Below, in pieces: positions 59,081 to 64,000 of a DNA stretch of 64,000 nt; positions within the stretch are counted from its first letter, which is position 1; each line of letters begins with the position of its first letter. The DNA comes from Limnochordales bacterium. GTDB lineage: Bacteria; Bacillota; Limnochordia; Limnochordales; DUMU01. The DNA is taken from the NCBI GenBank assembly GCA_014896315.1, contig JADBKP010000007.1:1-64000 (forward strand), written 5' to 3'. The notes beneath the pieces are model-generated. The model ran no database searches. It worked only from the letters and a program-made list of their open reading frames with translations, and was not told the DNA's origin. A program made the translations under genes and the position numbers.

Positions 59081-60939
59081 CGGCACTTTGACACCCGTAA
59101 TGCAAAGAAATGGCTATACAAGGGCGTTTTGGGCGCGCGAGGCCTCCGTTTTGGCATCACGGTCGTCCTTCGCCAGGGGCTCGATGCGTGGTGGAATGCG
59201 GTATCCCAGGGCCTGGAAGATGGTAACCGCCTCCGGGGAGGCCTCGGAGCGCAGGCGATACATCGCTCCCTTGATCTCGATATAGGCTGACTTGATCCGA
59301 GAGAGGTGCTTGAGCGCCTCCGCCGCCGTCATCTTGATCCCTTTCGCATGAAGCTTCTTCTCCAGATAGCGCTCCAGGAGGTGGGCCAGCACGCACACAT
59401 GCACATGCGCCCGGATACGACGCTCCCGCCAGTGATACACGGGATTGATCTCTTCCAAGCTCTTCAGACTCCGGAAGGAACGCTCAATCGTTTGGAGATC
59501 CCGGTAGGCTCTGGCCACCTCCGCGCTGTCAAGCTGCTCGTAGCTGGTTCGGATCACGTACTTGCCGTCATAACGGGCTTCTTCCCGGATTCGGGCCTCG
59601 TCCAAACAGATACGGCCGTCATCGAGACGCATGAGATACCGGCCCTTACCCGGGTGGGAGTAGAGCCTGGCGGCCTCCCGTGACCAGGGATCGAGACCTT
59701 CCAGCTCGGCCCGAAGCTCCTCCACGATGGACTCCCGGGTCTGGCGGTCGTATTCAGCCTCGATGGGATTGAAGCAGACAATATAGCGGCGGTCCTCGAC
59801 CCGGACCTCTTTCACCCTGAGGTTCTCGGCCACTTCGCGATAGCGACCGGGCCAGGCCAAGACGATGTCTCGGACCTCTCCGGCCCGTCGCAACGGGCAG
59901 CCAACGATGTAGTGGATGCCGGCTTCCCGCAGTAGCTCCAGGTTCTCTTCGCTCAGCATCCCGCGATCACCCACGAAGATACAGTGGGTGACATGGAACC
60001 GCCGCTGCAGGGCATTAACCATTTTCTCCACGGTCGTTACGTCAGCGGTGGCGCCGGGTTCCACCTCATGAGCGAAGGGCAATCCCTCCCGGCTGTTGGC
60101 AAGAGTGAGGAGGAATTCTAACTCACCGTCCCGACCGTACTGGATCAGTTCTGACTCCCTTCCGTAGCTACGGATGAGAGTCGCATCGTAAAAGACGAGG
60201 CTCACGTCCAAAGAGAAGAGATCTCGCATACGCAGGAAGAGCCCTTCTTCGATCGGTTCTTTGTACTCGTGAAGGACGTCCAGCGCGCGGTAAAGGTGGT
60301 GAAGGCTGAGGCTCTTGGCTTCCGGGAAGTCAGCGTCATTGACAAGCCAATCATACGTACCACGATCACTGAAGGGATCAAGCAAGCGGTTGAAGACCAT
60401 ACCCCTGATCGCGGCTTCCACATCGAAGGTGAAGGCCCGGTCTCTGATCTGTCGCCGGATTTCGTCTCCGATGCCGAGTTCATCCCAAAGCCGTTGCAGT
60501 ACCACTAAGGCTCCGTACTCCCGGGTATGCTTGAGTATCAGGTCTTTTTCCAGGTCCAGCACCTGCAGCTTGTGGGTCTGACTGGCCAGGGCGGCGACCA
60601 TCTTGTCCACTCGATCCCGATCCATCTCATCCTCTCGGCCAACCGTGCAGATCACCTTCTGCCTGACCTTGCCGTTGCGTCGCTCATTCTCTACCAGCTG
60701 CCAATAGACGTACTCCTTACCGGACTGACGGACGATCTTACGGCGCAGGAACACCCGGCGTCACCTCCTTCCACTACGAACCATATCACGCATACCATCC
60801 AAGCGCAACATATTATCTTCACGCCAATAACCATGGCTTTGGCACTACCCCGTCACACGCGCGATCACCCGGGATATGCATTAAGCAGCGCTTCTTCTCC
60901 GGACACGCGCTCAAATGGGCATTTCACTGTCAAACTCCC
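59081..60939. mobile_element. IS1634-family insertion sequence
   Basis: Transposase 59114..60754; imperfect terminal inverted repeats GGCACTTTGACA..AATGC (left) and GGGAGTTTGACA..AATGC (right, reverse complement); flanking GTCCGG at 59075-59080 and 60940-60945. Confidence 0.8.
59114..60754 (-). CDS. IS1634 family transposase
   Basis: VSLVFYDATLIRSYG, PFAHEVEPGATADVTTVEKMVNAL, CIFVGDRGMLSEENLELLREAGIHYIVG, DGKYVIRTSYEQLDSAEVARAYRDLQTIERSFRSLKS, IRAHVHVCVLAHLLERYLEKKL. Confidence 0.93.
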   Translation of the reverse strand: MFLRRKIVRQSGKEYVYWQLVENERRNGKVRQKVICTVGREDEMDRDRVDKMVAALASQTHKLQVLDLEKDLILKHTREYGALVVLQRLWDELGIGDEIRRQIRDRAFTFDVEAAIRGMVFNRLLDPFSDRGTYDWLVNDADFPEAKSLSLHHLYRALDVLHEYKEPIEEGLFLRMRDLFSLDVSLVFYDATLIRSYGRESELIQYGRDGELEFLLTLANSREGLPFAHEVEPGATADVTTVEKMVNALQRRFHVTHCIFVGDRGMLSEENLELLREAGIHYIVGCPLRRAGEVRDIVLAWPGRYREVAENLRVKEVRVEDRRYIVCFNPIEAEYDRQTRESIVEELRAELEGLDPWSREAARLYSHPGKGRYLMRLDDGRICLDEARIREEARYDGKYVIRTSYEQLDSAEVARAYRDLQTIERSFRSLKSLEEINPVYHWRERRIRAHVHVCVLAHLLERYLEKKLHAKGIKMTAAEALKHLSRIKSAYIEIKGAMYRLRSEASPEAVTIFQALGYRIPPRIEPLAKDDRDAKTEASRAQNALV

Positions 60940-60962
60940 GTCCGGGTGAAGGACCGCCAGGC

Positions 60963-60993
60963 AAAACAAGAGGGCGGTTGCCATAACCGCCCT
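60963..60993 (-). terminator. Terminator downstream of the GH38 gene
   Basis: Minus strand AGGGCGGTT-ATGGC-AACCGCCCT followed by CTTGTTTTG. Confidence 0.8.
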
Positions 60994-61047
60994 ACGGTCT
61001 GGGATGCTCAGCTTTTGTGCTTTTGTAGCATTCCGCCCAGGATACCT

Positions 61048-63999
61048 TCAGCTGTCACTACCGGCGAAAGGTTGTGCCCAGCAGAACCGGATCGTCTTGA
61101 TCTCAAACGGGCTCAACTCAAGGTCGAAGCCATCTTCGTTTACCTTTAACGGGTGGCCCAAGGAGCTTTGCTCCAGGAGGTCGACCTCTTCGACCGTGGC
61201 AGGACGTCCCCGTTCCGCAAGCAACGCGGGACCGAACCGAACCCGTACCCGTGCGGTCTTTCCCTCGACCTCATACAGGCGAATAATCCATCCAGCCCCG
61301 GCTGCTGCCTTTTCCTCCGCTTGAGCCGGAACATCTTGGTCTGTTTGGCCGCGCCGGTCTGCGTCGGGGCTTGGAACGCCTTCCCAGGGCTTGAGCACGC
61401 TCCAAACAACGGAACCTGCCGGGCTCAACTCAAGCCAGGACAATTCTGCGGCTTGTGCTTGCTTCCCAGGTGGCAAACCCGTGGCCTCAGCCGTTGCCGG
61501 GGCTGCACCAGGCTCGGCCTGCAGTTCACGCGCAGTCAGAGCCTGCGCCTGGGCCGGGTACTGGTACTCGGTGGCCTCGCGGGCTGCGGTCGCCGCCCAG
61601 GCTTCGGCCCGTTCCTGCTCGGTCAGCGGCTGAATCGCCCACTCGATCTCGTGCCGCCCCTGGTCCGGCAGGGGATCGGGATCGTGCGATGCCCGCAGCA
61701 GTGTCATCCGCAGCGTGACGACACCCGTATCCTCGCCGGTGCGAGCCGCGTCACCGACTAGACCATCGCTACCGTAGCCGCTCCCGACTCCCCGGTCCTC
61801 TAGAGTTGCCGAGAAGCCGTACCGACCCCGGTTGAGTACGAGCAGCCCTCCCAGGGCGGCGAACCGCTGGCCGGGAACCTCCATGCCGTCGGCCGGACGC
61901 CGAATGGCACCGAAGGGGATCTCGTAGAGAACCTCCGGAAGGCCGGGAGTTGCAGAAGCCGCGGCAGTCGTTGATGTGGCAGAAGCAGGTACTGCCACCG
62001 GAAACGCCACCTGCAGCGCCGGTGCTGAACGTCCCCGCCCTCCACTCTCCCGCCAGTCCGCAGTCAGGTGGTACTCCAGCCGCCGGGCGGTGGCTGTCAG
62101 GCGAATTCGCAGTTCAAAACGGCTATCCCCGTATGCGTGCGAAACGACCACCGTCGCCTCCACCGGCCCGTTTCTCTCTATCCGTAATGCGGCCCCGCTC
62201 TTTAAGGGTTGCCTGGCACAGAACGGTCCGATCTTCCACGCCGACATGCCGTGGGGCGCCTCCAGGTTGACCTCAAGCAATCCCAGCTTCCGGCCGGCGG
62301 GTACAAGGTCCTGGCCGGTACGCTTGTCGACCAGGTGGACCACCGCGCCCGATCCCGGTTCGATCTCGGCAGCAATCCAACCGTTCTCCAGATGGGCTAC
62401 CCCTCTGCCATCGATCCAGGCCTGCACACCGGGGCCTCCCGGCGGATCACTGGGGTCGATCGCCGGGTCATAATCCTGCCAGGCCCTGCGTCGTTGCCAC
62501 CCCTGTAGTTGTACGAGTCTTTCCCACTCTGCCGGAGTCAGGAGGAGTGCGGCGTAAGAGCGGGCTCCGAGCGGCGGCAGTTCCACTGCCGGGAAGGCGA
62601 CTCGCAGCACCTGATGTCCCCATTCCTCGTGACGGTGCAGGCGCTGGGTCAAGACGGGACGGCCTTCGGGATCGATCAGCACCGCGTGCTCCGCCCCGGC
62701 CGGAGGATCCCAGATGCTCAGGACCAGGGTGTCCGACCGGCGCCAGGGCAGCGAGTTGGCCACAGCCACGGGACGCACCCAGTCAGGGTCAAGGCCTGCC
62801 GGCTGCCCCTTACCCTGCCCCTTTCCCTGCCTGCCGCCACCCGTCGTTTCCGGCGGCTCCGACACAACGCCGGGTTTGAACCCGGCAATGGTCTTTACCA
62901 CCTCCGGCGGGTAATAGGCGAGTTTGTGCCGGAAAAGATTCTGCAATGCCCGGTCTTCAACGGCCTCGGCCGCCGCCCGTACCTCCTGCCCCAGGCCGAG
63001 GGCGTACTGGTATGTGGCGGGCACGCCGCTGCCGGGGAGAATATCGTGGAACTGGTTGAAGAGGTGCTTGCGCCAGGCCCGCTCCAGCAATCCCGGCCCG
63101 GGCGCCGGCTCGACCTCCCCCGCACCGGCTATGGCCTGCCAGGCTTCTGCGCGGGTGAGCAGGGTTTCGCAATCCCGGTTCAACTGCTTGATTCGGCCCT
63201 GCGACGTTAAGCATCCGGCAAAGACTACATTCAGTTCACCACGAAAGACGGGAAGCTCGGGAGCGGGCAACCCGGGAACGCGAGCGGAAGGAGCCTCGTG
63301 CCGGCCGGCCAGCACGGCGTCAACCCGTTCAAAAAACTCTTTGACGGTGCTGAACCGGACTCGTGGAAAGAGCGGCCACTCCTGCACCCGGCGGATGGTC
63401 TCCAGGTCGCGGCGGGTTGGACCTCCACCGTGGTCACCAACGCCGTAGACAAAAAGGTAATCAGTTATGCCGGTCTGGCGGGCGAGTTGCACTGCTGCCA
63501 GGGCGGCCTCGACCGGTCGCACGGGTCCGTTGTACCAGAGGTCGTTGTCATGAAAGGCCAGCACCCGGCTGCCGTCTGCCCCCTCCCACCAGAAGAGTCG
63601 CAGCCGCGGCCCGAGGTGTCCACCCCGGCAGTAGTAGTAGTAGCGGATACCGGCACGCTGCAAGATGCCCGGCATGGTGAAAGGATGGCCAAACGCGTCG
63701 GGCTGCCAGACCAGGGGGACGTCGGATGGGCGCAGGCCAAATGCACTGGCAAAATAGCGCTTGGCGTAGAGGAGCTGGCGGACGGCCGACTCGCCGCTGG
63801 CCATGTTCTCGTCGTTCTCCACCCAGGTCGAAGCGGTTACCTCCCACTGGCCCTGGCGCTGGCGCTCACGGATCCGGGCAAAGATTTCCGGATAGTACTC
63901 CTGCATCGCCACGTATACGGACGCCTGGCTTTGCGAGAAGCGAAAATCGGGGTACTCGGCCATGAGCCGGTCCATAGTACGGAAGGTGTCCCGGGTCAC
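61048..63999 (-). CDS. GH38 alpha-mannosidase (5' end outside window)
   Basis: MAEYPDFRFSQSQASVYVAMQEYYPEIFARIRE, WEVTASTWVENDENMASGESAVRQLLYAKRYFASAFG, VWQPDAFGHPFTMPGILQRAGIRYYYY, HLFNQFHDILPGSGVPATYQYA. Confidence 0.94.
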   Translation of the reverse strand: MTRDTFRTMDRLMAEYPDFRFSQSQASVYVAMQEYYPEIFARIRERQRQGQWEVTASTWVENDENMASGESAVRQLLYAKRYFASAFGLRPSDVPLVWQPDAFGHPFTMPGILQRAGIRYYYYCRGGHLGPRLRLFWWEGADGSRVLAFHDNDLWYNGPVRPVEAALAAVQLARQTGITDYLFVYGVGDHGGGPTRRDLETIRRVQEWPLFPRVRFSTVKEFFERVDAVLAGRHEAPSARVPGLPAPELPVFRGELNVVFAGCLTSQGRIKQLNRDCETLLTRAEAWQAIAGAGEVEPAPGPGLLERAWRKHLFNQFHDILPGSGVPATYQYALGLGQEVRAAAEAVEDRALQNLFRHKLAYYPPEVVKTIAGFKPGVVSEPPETTGGGRQGKGQGKGQPAGLDPDWVRPVAVANSLPWRRSDTLVLSIWDPPAGAEHAVLIDPEGRPVLTQRLHRHEEWGHQVLRVAFPAVELPPLGARSYAALLLTPAEWERLVQLQGWQRRRAWQDYDPAIDPSDPPGGPGVQAWIDGRGVAHLENGWIAAEIEPGSGAVVHLVDKRTGQDLVPAGRKLGLLEVNLEAPHGMSAWKIGPFCARQPLKSGAALRIERNGPVEATVVVSHAYGDSRFELRIRLTATARRLEYHLTADWRESGGRGRSAPALQVAFPVAVPASATSTTAAASATPGLPEVLYEIPFGAIRRPADGMEVPGQRFAALGGLLVLNRGRYGFSATLEDRGVGSGYGSDGLVGDAARTGEDTGVVTLRMTLLRASHDPDPLPDQGRHEIEWAIQPLTEQERAEAWAATAAREATEYQYPAQAQALTARELQAEPGAAPATAEATGLPPGKQAQAAELSWLELSPAGSVVWSVLKPWEGVPSPDADRRGQTDQDVPAQAEEKAAAGAGWIIRLYEVEGKTARVRVRFGPALLAERGRPATVEEVDLLEQSSLGHPLKVNEDGFDLELSPFEIKTIRFCWAQPFAGSDS

Positions 64000-64000
64000 C

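Noticed and set aside
59114-60754. Possibility that the gene next to the CRISPR array is a cas gene
   Set aside because: Sequence shows IS1634 transposase motifs and flanking TIR-like repeats, not Cas1/Cas2/Cas6/effector motifs.

Overview
GC-rich bacterial chromosome segment of 64 kb, most likely from a thermophilic Bacillota-type organism (taxonomy is inferred, not proven). Main content: (i) 0-7.8 kb: DUF5060-type glycosidase fragment, LacI regulator, GH2 beta-mannosidase, GAF/HD-GYP protein, polysaccharide deacetylase. (ii) 7.8-15 kb: a metal-handling pair (CCAHH membrane protein and CopZ-like Zn/Fe-S chaperone), decayed cysK and Uma2 remnants, an alkaline phosphatase family protein, an orphan SAM-I riboswitch and a frameshifted solute-binding protein. 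(iii) 15.2-25.3 kb: a four-gene minus-strand cassette (DUF499 ATPase, small protein, DUF1156 DNA methyltransferase, PLD-SNF2 helicase) next to tRNA-Arg(CCT). It looks like a BREX/DISARM-related defence system lacking several hallmark genes and is the best candidate for an under-described system here. (iv) 26-30 kb: two unknown proteins, a GT4 and a DUF92 protein, several carrying 6-bp-periodic dipeptide-repeat inserts. (v) 30.5-51.4 kb: nagA, two tandem beta-barrel-like paralogs, DUF2935, radical SAM, zur-znuACB, spermidine-synthase-like, YkvI, NHL protein, mtnA, fumarase alpha/beta, malic enzyme, sugar-binding protein. (vi) 52.74-59.05 kb: a very large CRISPR array (94 clear 30-bp repeats plus 2 decayed) with no cas gene in the window. 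It is flanked by a GH38 pseudogene fragment on the left and an IS1634-type transposon, then an intact GH38 alpha-mannosidase, on the right. Coordinates and repeat counts were made by eye; no database search was run.
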